From NCBI GenBank assembly GCA_029204225.1, contig CM055103.1, positions 56,377,078-56,441,077 on the forward strand: a stretch of DNA of 64,000 bases, in the 5' to 3' direction. The notes under the pieces were generated by a model. It was given only the letters and a program-made list of their open reading frames with translations. It was not told where the DNA came from and did not search any database. The position numbers and the translations under genes were made by a program. Of the stretch, positions 55,407 through 64,000 are shown piece after piece. The stretch's first letter is position 1. Every line of letters starts with the position of its first letter. The DNA comes from Diphasiastrum complanatum. Lineage: Eukaryota > Streptophyta > Lycopodiopsida > Lycopodiales > Lycopodiaceae.

Positions 55407-56039
55407 AGCAATGACATGATCCTCTCTTTCAACCTATTTCAAGGCACAAAACACTCATTTGAACAACAACAACTGTTTTGAAAAGGAAATCACAAAAATA
55501 TGAAACTACTCAATTCTCTTCTAGCACTTATACCAAGCAAATCAACATTTAGAATAGTGAAATATTGATCAACCTATGATCTATCCTCAATCTAATGACT
55601 TTTGCCACTTCCTAAGATTGAAACACACTAAAATGAAGTTCAGTAACCTCACTATCTAGAGATCCAATCAAAATTAGGGTTTAACAAAATCACAAAAATT
55701 AATTATTTCAAAATCTACATGCAAATGAAAATGGCGAGTGCAACCTTGGCTAAACTTCAAGGGCATTGATTCTTAGTAGTGGCACTACGGTATCAATAGA
55801 AACTAGATCGTTTAATATGTCATAACTTGGATAAATACATGGCAAACTAGCTGTAATAGATAGATCCAAGAAGCTAATCCATCATTGTCATTATAGGTAT
55901 TTAGACGGTATACTTCAAAAATATAGCATAAAATCCATTGAGGAGGATTATGACTTTCTTGCAGGATTTTTTTTCCCATAGTGAATATTTCTATGCAAAC
56001 CAGAATAACATTTTTTTTTCTATTCCTTTTTGGAAATAG
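55407..56039 (-). other. Probable leader of the rearranged copia, then AT-rich spacer
   Basis: Untranslated-looking sequence upstream of the gag ATG. No PBS or LTR is visible before the next gypsy fragment. Confidence 0.4.
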
Positions 56040-56528
56040 AATGCAAAGTTTGAACTTTTAGGAGCAATTCCCAAAACCTACGGACATATTCAACTACTTT
56101 CTCATTTTGCCTTTGTCTAAAGACATCTCATGTAGCTAATGTTTCTTTCTTGTATTCATTTGGTAAAAAATGGGCTTTAATTTGTTTCTTAAGGCTATGC
56201 CATGTAGTTGTAGCCTCATGAGTGGACTTCATAGTTGCACACCAAAGTGATGCATGTTTGTCTAGGTGTAGAGTAGCAAAGCGAATTTTGGAATGATTAG
56301 AGTATATACATGTCTCAAAGAAAGTGTCTAATTTCCTAATCCAAGAAAGTAGTGCTTCGACATTGCTACTCTCTCCTTCAAACTTCGAAAACTTAAACAA
56401 CTTATTGTTTATCTTTGCAAACCTTCTCCTTATCGGACGAGAAGAATTTGACGACCTAGGTGATGTAGATGGAGATGGCGATATCGATGGAAAAGAGCTT
56501 GGAGCACTTCATGAAGAGCTCGCCATCT
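56040..56528 (-). pseudogene. Gypsy-I gag fragment
   Basis: ATG near 56526 (MASSS, stop, then SAPSSFPSISPSPSTSPRSS) leads to a gag core: LFKFSKFEGESSNVEALLSW, IRFATLHLDKHASLWCATM, WHSLKKQIKAHFLPNEYKKE. Truncated at about 56040 after several stops. It follows the Met PBS and LTR on the same strand. Confidence 0.8.
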
Positions 56529-56862
56529 TTGTTGGAGCAAAAGAACATTCCTGAAACAAAAATTTCAAGGCCAATAGTATGGAAAAACTTGGGATTCAAA
56601 AAAGTACCACTCCCCAAAAAGAAAGATGGAAGCTACAATTTTTATGGCATTGGGTTGGAAACAAATAAAACTCTGAAGATCTAACTCTCTAGGATCTCCT
56701 AGTTGTCGACGGTTTCCTCTTGCATTGAAAAAATCAAAGAAATAAGAAATAAGAGCATATGGGAAGTCAATTCGGAAGTAAAGATGTAGAGTTTGATGGG
56801 TTGGCATCTATCTTATGAAAAATAGATAACCCTCACAAGATGATCACAAGATGTAAAACAAT

Positions 56863-56875
56863 GGCTCTGATACCA
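56863..56875 (-). other. Gypsy-I primer-binding site (Met)
   Basis: GGCTCTGATACCA on the plus strand, a perfect initiator-Met PBS complement, three bases from the LTR. Confidence 0.88.
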
Positions 56876-56878
56876 AAG

Positions 56879-57864
56879 TGTGAACCTCAAGGGAAGGTTA
56901 CCTACACTCTTTAGACCCATAAACGTGTTGAATTTACTTTCATATAGAACTAGCCTTGAATCATCTAGAACAATGAATCACAAAAATTCATGCACAATAA
57001 ATATTCACACGCAGCAAAAGCATTGAGGGGTCAAGATGGGGATTGGACCCCAACCCCCACCCCCATAGACTATAGTCACATGCAAAGGCAATCTTCAAAG
57101 TATTACACACATGCAAGAGTTAAGAACTTAATGCATGCATGCATCCAATTCTTGGGGTGTTTGGTAGTGGAAATCAAAGATTAGGATCATAGGACCATCA
57201 TGGGAATTTATTGATCTATGGAAGGCCAAGTATGGAGGTAAAAGAGCTTTGTTTTAGAATAATTGAGTTGCTGGATTTTTGGTAGTATGGGGCCGAGTTG
57301 GGGGAATGAGCAAAATTAGTTTATGGTGTAGATAATCCAAAAATGGAGATGTAGCACAAGAGATATGGTGTAGATAGATAGTGAAAGAGAAGGGAGAGGG
57401 AGAGAGAGGGAGAGAGAAAGAGAGAGAGATCCAAGAGAATAGAGTCTAGATATTTGGGTTCCAAAGCTCCAATCCAAATTTGGCACAATCTCCTTGAGCC
57501 AAAGCTTCAAGCTCCTTCTCCAAAGCACCTACACACAAAAAAAAAACAAAAGGAAAGAGCTAGAATGCAAAAAGATGGAATGGCCTTGGTAGGGGAGGGC
57601 GAGTTTCTTCTTATATAGAGAGTGAGGATGCTTTCCAACGTGAGTGAGGTGTCATGCATAAGTGTATGAGGTGTGAGGGTGAATGGGTGAGGCATATGAG
57701 TTTGTAGGAGTTGTAAAGATGACTTGGAAGGTGAAGTAAGAGTGTAGGAGGGCGCCCAATTCTCGGTGTAATAAAGCATTGAAGCCATGTGGCAAAGGAG
57801 GTGGAGGAAGTTGGCTCAAGGTTTAGACTTGGCCTTTTATTATATATGGGTTTTTATTGTCACA
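56879..57864 (-). mobile_element. Gypsy-I 5' LTR (about 986 bp)
   Basis: On the minus strand it runs from TGTGACAATAAAAACCC (57864) to GGTTCACA (56879). CTCTATATAAGAAG (minus, around 57611-57622) is a strong TATA box. A GA-rich microsatellite lies at about 57385-57430 and a poly-A run at about 57535. Confidence 0.75.
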
Positions 57865-58399
57865 ACCTGGGAATTCACCCCAAGTGCAATCTTCCTAGGG
57901 AAAAAGCCAAGTATATGCCCATCTTATCTTGCATACTAATCATTAATTCATTGGCACTTTTTTCTAGAGGTTGCCCATCCTCAATCATGGTGGAAAAGGT
58001 CAATAGGATGATCAGTCCCTTGGCCTAGTCCTGTTCTTTATAGAGTTCTCTGAGCCTTCATTATAGACTTAGAAATAAGCCTTCCTTATAGACTTGTCTA
58101 AAGCCTTCTTTGGTACCAGCCTCAAGATTAGAAAGCTTCTTGCTCTTATTCTTGTTCTTTAGGCACTTTTGTGAGTACCTGCACATACCTTCAAGAAAGA
58201 TCAGTTTTCATACCATAAGACATGGCTCATAAAAAGTTCTTAGTTCTACAGATAGAGGAGAAGATTCTAAGTTTGCATGTTCTAACTTTAAGGTTACGAC
58301 GAAATCTAGATTTCTAAAGGCATTTCGTTGTATCAAGAGAAAGTGAATTGGATTCTTTTTCGATTGAACACTAAACGTTTGATCATCGGTATCTAAAGT
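57865..58399 (-). pseudogene. Flank of the Gypsy-I LTR, possible gypsy coding trace
   Basis: Next to the LTR the minus strand reads MIEDGQPLEKSANELMISMQ and DKMGIYLAFSLGRLHLG without stops, so the LTR may have inserted in another element's frame. The family is not recognised. The remainder shows no gene. Confidence 0.35.
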
Positions 58400-58751
58400 T
58401 TTCTTCATCAAAGTGACAGTCACCGATCCTGTAATGAACAAGATTCACATTAGCAAAGATGTGATCTTTGATGAGATGCATAGGTATGAAGATGAAGACC
58501 ATGCAAATAGTGAAAGCATCAAAAGACTTCCCACAATTTTGGTAGAAGAAGATGAAGAAGACGCTCCACAAGATGATGCATGTGAAGATGAGAGTCGAGA
58601 GGGCGAGTATGAAAGGACACCACCTATTCAAGAGCCTAGGGGGAGGTACTTGCCAATAGGAGCAATAAAGGAGAAACCAGTTGGAAGTAAGAGACATTAC
58701 TTGGACACTCCTTGGGATACATACTCTCCATGTAGTGGTATAGCTCGATGA
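58400..58751 (+). pseudogene. Copia integrase C-terminal/linker fragment
   Basis: MNKIHISKDVIFDEMHRYED then an acidic linker (EEDEEDAPQDDACEDESREG) and PPIQEPRGRYLP. This is the KxxxSRDVxFDE end of copia integrase followed by the linker to RT. It stops abruptly against opposite-strand gypsy sequence. Confidence 0.8.
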
Positions 58752-59429
58752 AGATGTAGGTGTCTCACCTTCGTACTTATCTTTTTCCCATGATATGGAA
58801 ATTCTTTTATGACTTTTTCCTGTCAGTGTCTCCATCTGGTCTCTGAAGGTAATCTCCTTTTTCTTCCAGTGGGTTATAACATCGGCCTGATAGAGCCATG
58901 GTCGTCCTAATAACACTCTATATGATGATTGTCTGGTAGTTTTTAATACTATAAAATCCATAAGAAACTTATGGTCTCCAATATAAACTGTAACTTGAGA
59001 TAGTTCTCCTATTGGTGATCTTCTAGTTGCTTCAGCTAACCTTAAATGTCTTAAAGTGGGTGCTATTCTATGATGAATGCCTAATTCATATGCTGTTTCT
59101 TCAGTCATTATATTTACACTATATCCGAAATCTATGGGTACATTATCTAAGATGAAGCCATTAACTACTACTTGAATCTCTGGTTGGTCTTCATCACCAT
59201 AATTAACTAATCCTATGTTGACTACTGGTAACTTTGTTTTTCTTCTTTTTTTTGTTTTGCAAAAATTGCTTAATTTTTTTTTATAATATTGGTTATTGTC
59301 TAATAACTGTTTAAAAGTTATATTGGGCATTCTAGAAATAAGATCTTCGACAATATTATAAGAATGGTTTCTAAGTGACGACAGATCTCTAGATATCTCG
59401 CTACTTATAACTGGATTTGAAAATGTCAC
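58752..59429 (-). pseudogene. Gypsy-G aspartic protease
   Basis: The frame contains VVVNGFILDNVPIDFGYSVN (active site Asp followed by Phe-Gly where DSG or DGG is expected), MTEETAYELGI, FLMDFIVLKTTRQSSYRVLL and GRPWLYQADVI. The retropepsin fold order is clear, but the DFG change would probably inactivate it. It is read through by an overlapping copia fragment downstream. Confidence 0.82.
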
Positions 59430-60656
59430 TTTTTAACTTTTCTAGTTTCTTCGTCTAAAAGCATCTTAGCTTCTGAACTAATATCAACATCACAATGTTT
59501 TCCATTAGACTTATCAAGCTTTAATTCTTTATTACTAGAAATTTTTATTGACTGTTCTGCGACCTTTGCTTTTTCTGTCGCGTTTTTTGCAGTTTTCACA
59601 ATTTTCGTCTTAGTTTTTTTCTTATCTTTAAGAGTTAAGAATCTTTACTACTTCTTGTAGTTACTTTATTTACTTTTTCCTCTAAATCTGGCCATTGATG
59701 ATCTTGATCTAATAATTCAGATTCTACTTCTATCCTCTGAACTATCATATCAGTGTTAGTCTTAGATGACCGAAGGTCATCTTCCCTAGGTGAGTTTACA
59801 AACCTTGGTTTAGATCGTGGCTGTTGTGGCTGAGGACATTCAGCAGTGACATGCCCTTCGCCTTTACAGTTAGCGCAGAGCGGCACATATCCTGCTGATC
59901 TCCTGGATTCAGGGCAATCAGGCGAATAGTGACCCGGGGCTCCGCAATTGTAGCACAAACCCCTTACTCTGGTTGGAGTGGAATCTCGTGTTCCGTCCCT
60001 TCGCAAAATAGTGTATTGTTGACCAGTACGCTATTTCAGTATCATAGTTTTTTGGTTAGTAGGAGTTGTTGTATAAGCTACCTCCTCGTGATTGTTAATC
60101 GGACCGAGGAATAGTTTCTCTTCTAAATATTTAGTCTGTAAACTGGGACAGTTGGTCTTAGAATGACCTTCCTTCCCACACATGGTACACCAAACATTGG
60201 CGTTAGGCTTTGCTTTCTTTCGCTTGGCTTTAATGTCAGATATTTGGACCTTTAGATCACTCATTTCTCTTGTTACTTTTCCTTAATGGATCCATCTTTT
60301 CAGATTTCTCCATTCTTTTCTTTCATTCTGAATTTCAATTTTTAGTTTTCTTATAAGAAGATTCTTCTTCCGATGAAGAAGAATAAGATGAATACTCAGA
60401 AGATTCTTCCATATCCATTGAATCAGATTCTGATTCAGACTCAGTAGATGTTTTAGATTCTTCTGTTCGTTTAAATTTGTGTTTTTTACTACTTTTTCTT
60501 TCATTTCTCCGTCTGCGAGAAATTCGAGAGGTTTCGTAATTCTCAGCAGAGGCAATGACATCTTCCAAAGAAGTCATTAGACCCTGTCGACAATAACGAT
60601 CCATTTTCTTTGGCAAACCACCCAAGATCCATTCATTTTGCATAGGAACTGGATAC
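59430..60656 (-). pseudogene. Gypsy-G gag with three zinc knuckles
   Basis: The gag core tail is QNEWILGGLPKKMDRYCRQG, then a basic/Ser-Glu-rich stretch (ESESESDSMDMEESSEYSSY). Three canonical CX2CX4HX4C knuckles follow in order: CTMCGKEGHSKTNC (about 60200), CYNCGAPGHYSPDC (about 59950) and CANCKGEGHVTAEC (about 59865). Several shifts and stops separate the pieces. The core is cut at 60656 by the Copia-F LTR, and the frame is open right up to the junction. Confidence 0.8.
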
Positions 60657-61311
60657 TGTGAAAAATACAGATCCTAAGTGGATCTAAACTCCAAGATCAT
60701 TGGCTTGAATGCTTGCACTCCAAACTACATAAGCTAGGAATTGGCAACACATTCTATGCTACCTAGAATGCAAAGAACTTGATCAAAAAGCATTTATCAC
60801 AAATGGAAACTTCCATAAACATCAAGTGCGGCCCAAAATAGCATTATACAGTCCATAATACATCAGCCTATCACTTTTGGAAAGCACCTAAGATCATACA
60901 CAATAGCTTGAAGACAATACACACAACAATGCTCTCAATGGAGGAAGAAACAATGACAATGATCTATTGATCTCAATGAAGCATACAAAAGGTTTCTCCA
61001 ACCTGTTCTCCACGACTTCCCTACTATTTATGGATGAGGAAGATGACTCTCTCTCCTCTCTCTAGAAGGTACTTGACCCTAGATATTCCCTATATAGGAA
61101 AAATAGCTTAAAATGGCTTATATGACCAAAATACATCAAAATGGTCTCATTTTGAAGAGTATGAAGTTTGACACTTCATCATACTGAAAAAATACAGTAA
61201 ATAAAAACATTGTGGCCTGGTTCACACGTGCAAAACTCCAGAACCAAAACTATTTACAATTTTAGCCAATTTAGGTCTCAAACTAGCTAGGAAATGTTGA
61301 CAATTTTCACA
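60657..61311 (-). mobile_element. Copia-F 3' LTR (655 bp)
   Basis: The minus strand starts TGTGAAAATTGTCAACATTTC at 61311 and ends TTTTTCACA at 60657. Same length class and same start as the Copia-B 3' LTR, with moderate divergence inside. A half-decayed palindrome, TTCACACGTGCAAAAC, lies at 61221-61236. Flanking GATAC (60652-60656) should be the target duplication; its partner is outside the window. Confidence 0.92.
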
Positions 61312-63997
61312 CTCCCTCTTCAACATTGGATGCTAGTTTCAACATAGTCTTTGAGCACATTCCAAGATTAGATCTATGCATTAAATATAGGTCCTTTCCC
61401 AATGGTTTGGTGAAGATATCAGCCACACACTCCTTTGAAGAGACATGTTGAAGCTCCACCTCTTTGGAAATGACTTGATCTCTCACAAAATGGTGAGCAA
61501 TCTCAATGTGCTTGCTCCTTGCATGAAAAACAGGATTGCTTGCCAAGCTTTGGGCTGAAAGGTTATCACAAAGTATGATTGGAGTCTTCTCTGGTTCCAG
61601 CAAGTGAAGATCCAATAACATCCTCTTGATCCAAAGAATCTCCTTGGTGCATGTTGTTAATGCCTTGTACTCGGCTTCGGTGGAAGATAGAGAGATAGTT
61701 GGTTGCTTCTTTGATAGCCATGAGACCACTCCATCTCCAAGATAGATTGCAAAGGCACTTGTTGACTTCCTATCCATTTGATCACCTGCAAAATCTGAAT
61801 CTGAAAATCCACAAAGGTTAGGTGTAGTACCTCCATACAAGATGCCAAAATCTCTAGATCCCGAGATGTATCTAAGTACTCTCTTTCCTAGCTTCCAATG
61901 AGCCTCACTAGGATCTTGCATAAATTGACTTAGTTTACCAACCACAAAGCTTAGATCAGGTCTTGTGATGGTTAACCATATAAGAGATCCTATTAGCTTT
62001 CTATAGAGAGTAATGTCCTTGAAGGATCTTTCATTACTTCTTGTAGTTAGCTTTACATTTGATTCCATAGGAGTAGAAACAACTTTACAATCTTCCATAT
62101 GAAACCTTTTTAGAATAGAGTTAACATACTTTTCTTGACATATGAATGTAGATTTAGAAGTTCTAATAATCTCTATTCCTAAGATATAATGAAGTTTACC
62201 AAGATCTTGAATTTCAAACTCTCTTTTGAGTGCCATCTTGATTTCATCTATATCTAGATTGTTACCACCACTTAAGATAATGTCATCAACATAGATCAAA
62301 AGTAAAGTGATATCATTTTCATTCAATCTAAAGTAGAGAGAATGATCATACTCACTCATAACAAAGTTTTGAGAAAGTAAGAAGGAATTGAGCTTAGCAT
62401 ACCAACTCCTTGGTGCTTGCTTTAGCCCATACAAACTCTTTTGGAGATAGCACACATGATTAGGCTCATCATGTGAAACATAGCCCTCGGGTTGCTCCAT
62501 GTAAATATCTTCTTCAAGATCACCATTCAAGAAGGCATTAGTAACATCCATTTGCCACATATCCCAATCATAAAGAGTTGCAAGAGAGATTAGGATTCGA
62601 ATAGTTACCATCTTTGCCACGGGTGCAAAGGTCTCATCATAGTCAATACCATATTCTTGAGCATACCCCTTTGCCACCAACCTTGCCTTGTACTTGTTGA
62701 TTGATCCATCTTGATTTGTCTTGATCTTGAAGATCCACTTACAACCAATTGCCTTCTTGTCCTTTGGAAGCTTTACCAACCTCCATGTGTTGCTTTTGAT
62801 GAGTGCTTGATGCTCATGATCCATGGCTTGGATCCATTCCTTCTTTTGAATTGCTTCACCTACACAAGTTGGTTCATCAAAAGAGGTAAGAAAAGCAAAG
62901 TTAGAGTTGTCCACCACTTGCTTTCCTTTTTCATCATAGGTTAGCCTTGATGGCTTAGCCCTTTGCCTTTGAGTCTTCCTTGAAGTTTGCTTTGGAGTGG
63001 CATCTCCATCTTCATCCAAGACATCTTGCACATCATGATGATTAGTAGGCACATCAACATCAACATCAACAACATTGGAAACATTCTCTTCATGAAAGAT
63101 GACATCCCTACTTATGACAACTTTCTTTGTAGAAGGAATGTACACTTTGTAAGCCTTGCTTACTTCACTATAGCCAACAAACACACCCTTCTTTGATGAA
63201 GGATCTTCTTTAGTTCTATCATCAAGTGTGATATTGACAAAACATGTACATCCAAAGATCCTACAATGCTTGACACTCGGCCTTCTACCATAAAGAACCT
63301 CATGAGGAGTTTTACCATCCAAGGAAGCACTTGTCCATCTATTACATAGATAGTTAGCACATGCTAAAGCTTCCCCCCAAAAAGACTTAGCAAGATTAGC
63401 ATGTAGTCTCATTGCCTTGGCACATTCACAAAGGGTTCTATTCTTCCTCTCGGCCACTCCATTCTGTTGTGGAGTCCTAGGACTAGACATCTCCCTCTTA
63501 ATCCCATGTGCTATACAAAAGTCTTTGAACCTATTTGAGGTGTATTCCCCTCCATTATCAGACCTTAAGCATTTGATCTTTGTATTGAATTGGTTTTCCA
63601 TTTCATTCTTGAACTTGACAAATGCAGCAAACACTTCATCCTTACTTTTAAGAAGATAGATCCAAGTATACCTACTAAAGTCATCAATGAAAGTTGCATA
63701 CATCTTTGCCCCACCATTGCTAGTTGTACTAGAAGAATGAATATCAGAATGCACAAGTTGAAAAGCTTCTTTAGATCTAGAAGTAGATCTAGAATAAGCA
63801 AGTCTATGAGATTTGGACAAGGCACAATGTTCACAAACACTATTGTTTGCAACAAGACTTTTAGGGAGACCAAGAACAAGCTCTTTCTTTGCCATTACCT
63901 CCAAAGATTTGAAGTTGGGATGGCCCAACCTCTTGTGCCAAACTTCTTGGTTTGTCAATTGCTCCCTAGCCATACATCCTTCATGATTAGAGATCAC
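61307..63997 (-). CDS. Copia-F pol (integrase, RT, RNase H), intact in window
   Basis: 896 codons without interruption, still open at the window edge. The integrase zinc module (WHKRLGHPNFKSL, CEHCALSKSH) and the catalytic triad HSDIHS, RSDNGGEY and NGVAERKN are all present, followed by the acidic linker. RT has KARLVAKGYAQEYGIDYDET, QMDVTNAFLNGDLEE, YGLKQAPRSW and YVDD in LLIYVDDIILSG. RNase H has FSDSDFAGDQMDRKSTSAF and SSTEAEYKAL. The end is KLASNVEEGV; its last codons overlap the PPT. No lesion is visible. It is the best-preserved pol here and a candidate supplier of enzymes for Copia-B. Confidence 0.95.
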   Translation of the reverse strand: MISNHEGCMAREQLTNQEVWHKRLGHPNFKSLEVMAKKELVLGLPKSLVANNSVCEHCALSKSHRLAYSRSTSRSKEAFQLVHSDIHSSSTTSNGGAKMYATFIDDFSRYTWIYLLKSKDEVFAAFVKFKNEMENQFNTKIKCLRSDNGGEYTSNRFKDFCIAHGIKREMSSPRTPQQNGVAERKNRTLCECAKAMRLHANLAKSFWGEALACANYLCNRWTSASLDGKTPHEVLYGRRPSVKHCRIFGCTCFVNITLDDRTKEDPSSKKGVFVGYSEVSKAYKVYIPSTKKVVISRDVIFHEENVSNVVDVDVDVPTNHHDVQDVLDEDGDATPKQTSRKTQRQRAKPSRLTYDEKGKQVVDNSNFAFLTSFDEPTCVGEAIQKKEWIQAMDHEHQALIKSNTWRLVKLPKDKKAIGCKWIFKIKTNQDGSINKYKARLVAKGYAQEYGIDYDETFAPVAKMVTIRILISLATLYDWDMWQMDVTNAFLNGDLEEDIYMEQPEGYVSHDEPNHVCYLQKSLYGLKQAPRSWYAKLNSFLLSQNFVMSEYDHSLYFRLNENDITLLLIYVDDIILSGGNNLDIDEIKMALKREFEIQDLGKLHYILGIEIIRTSKSTFICQEKYVNSILKRFHMEDCKVVSTPMESNVKLTTRSNERSFKDITLYRKLIGSLIWLTITRPDLSFVVGKLSQFMQDPSEAHWKLGKRVLRYISGSRDFGILYGGTTPNLCGFSDSDFAGDQMDRKSTSAFAIYLGDGVVSWLSKKQPTISLSSTEAEYKALTTCTKEILWIKRMLLDLHLLEPEKTPIILCDNLSAQSLASNPVFHARSKHIEIAHHFVRDQVISKEVELQHVSSKECVADIFTKPLGKDLYLMHRSNLGMCSKTMLKLASNVEEGV

Positions 63998-64000
63998 ACA

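Overview
This is a retrotransposon-dominated stretch of a plant nuclear genome. The reasons are Ty1/copia and Ty3/gypsy gag-pol frames on both strands, LTRs bounded by TG...CA, primer-binding sites (PBSs) matching initiator-Met and Asp tRNAs, intron-like GT...AG junctions, long CA/GA microsatellites, and C-to-T decay at start, stop and PBS positions. Nothing prokaryotic was seen. The exact plant cannot be named from this window. A large, repeat-rich genome such as a fern or gymnosperm would fit, but that is inference. I see no intact ordinary cellular gene and no convincing rRNA, tRNA or CRISPR.

Layout. 1-3805: 3' part of a copia element (Copia-A) with its 3' LTR, inserted in the 5' LTR tail of a gypsy element. 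3806-16937: that gypsy element (Gypsy-1; Asp PBS, leader, gag, protease, RT, RNase H, integrase). It is split by Copia-B (7858-14284), which is itself split by a reverse-oriented solo LTR of the Copia-A family (9971-10812). Each insertion has a near-match 5-bp target duplication. Copia-B keeps gag, PBS, PPT and LTRs but has about 2.3 kb of unrecognised coding-like sequence where pol should be. 17428-18550: a foldback element with a GC-rich core. 18.6-24.6 kb: scrambled gypsy pieces, including a minus-strand reading frame downstream of an integrase tail with its own TATA-like box. 25.2-26.2 kb: exon-like remnants of an unidentified minus-strand gene. 26.2-28.3 kb: a reversed Copia-B relative.

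28.5-36.6 kb: a DUF7869-type (transposase-like) gene with a duplicated tail, a 23-residue-repeat ORF, and a simple-sequence desert between the copies (30.36-32.94 kb). 36.6-40.2 kb: decayed unidentified ORFs, one piece possibly transposase-related. 41.2-44.66 kb: degraded minus-strand copia (Copia-D). 44.66-48.7 kb: two gypsy fragments and a 24-bp minisatellite. 48693-53586: Copia-E, a complete-ended copia element with a perfect CGCCT target duplication, about 1% LTR divergence, a deleted gag front and several lesions. 54-55.4 kb: a rearranged copia with gag fused in frame to integrase. 56.0-57.9 kb: minus-strand gypsy with Met PBS and LTR (Gypsy-I). 58.4-60.66 kb: gypsy gag-protease with three zinc knuckles (Gypsy-G), cut by Copia-F. 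Copia-F's 3' LTR (60657-61311) and uninterrupted 896-codon pol (61307-63997) run out of the window.

How parts relate. Copia-B and Copia-F share the LTR start, the polypurine tract and the last pol residues. Copia-F is therefore a candidate autonomous partner for the pol-less Copia-B. Several otherwise different copia LTRs share a CACACGTGTG palindrome. The most novel items are Copia-B's replacement ORFs, the DUF7869 locus, the foldback element and the minus-strand ORF at 19.9-20.7 kb.
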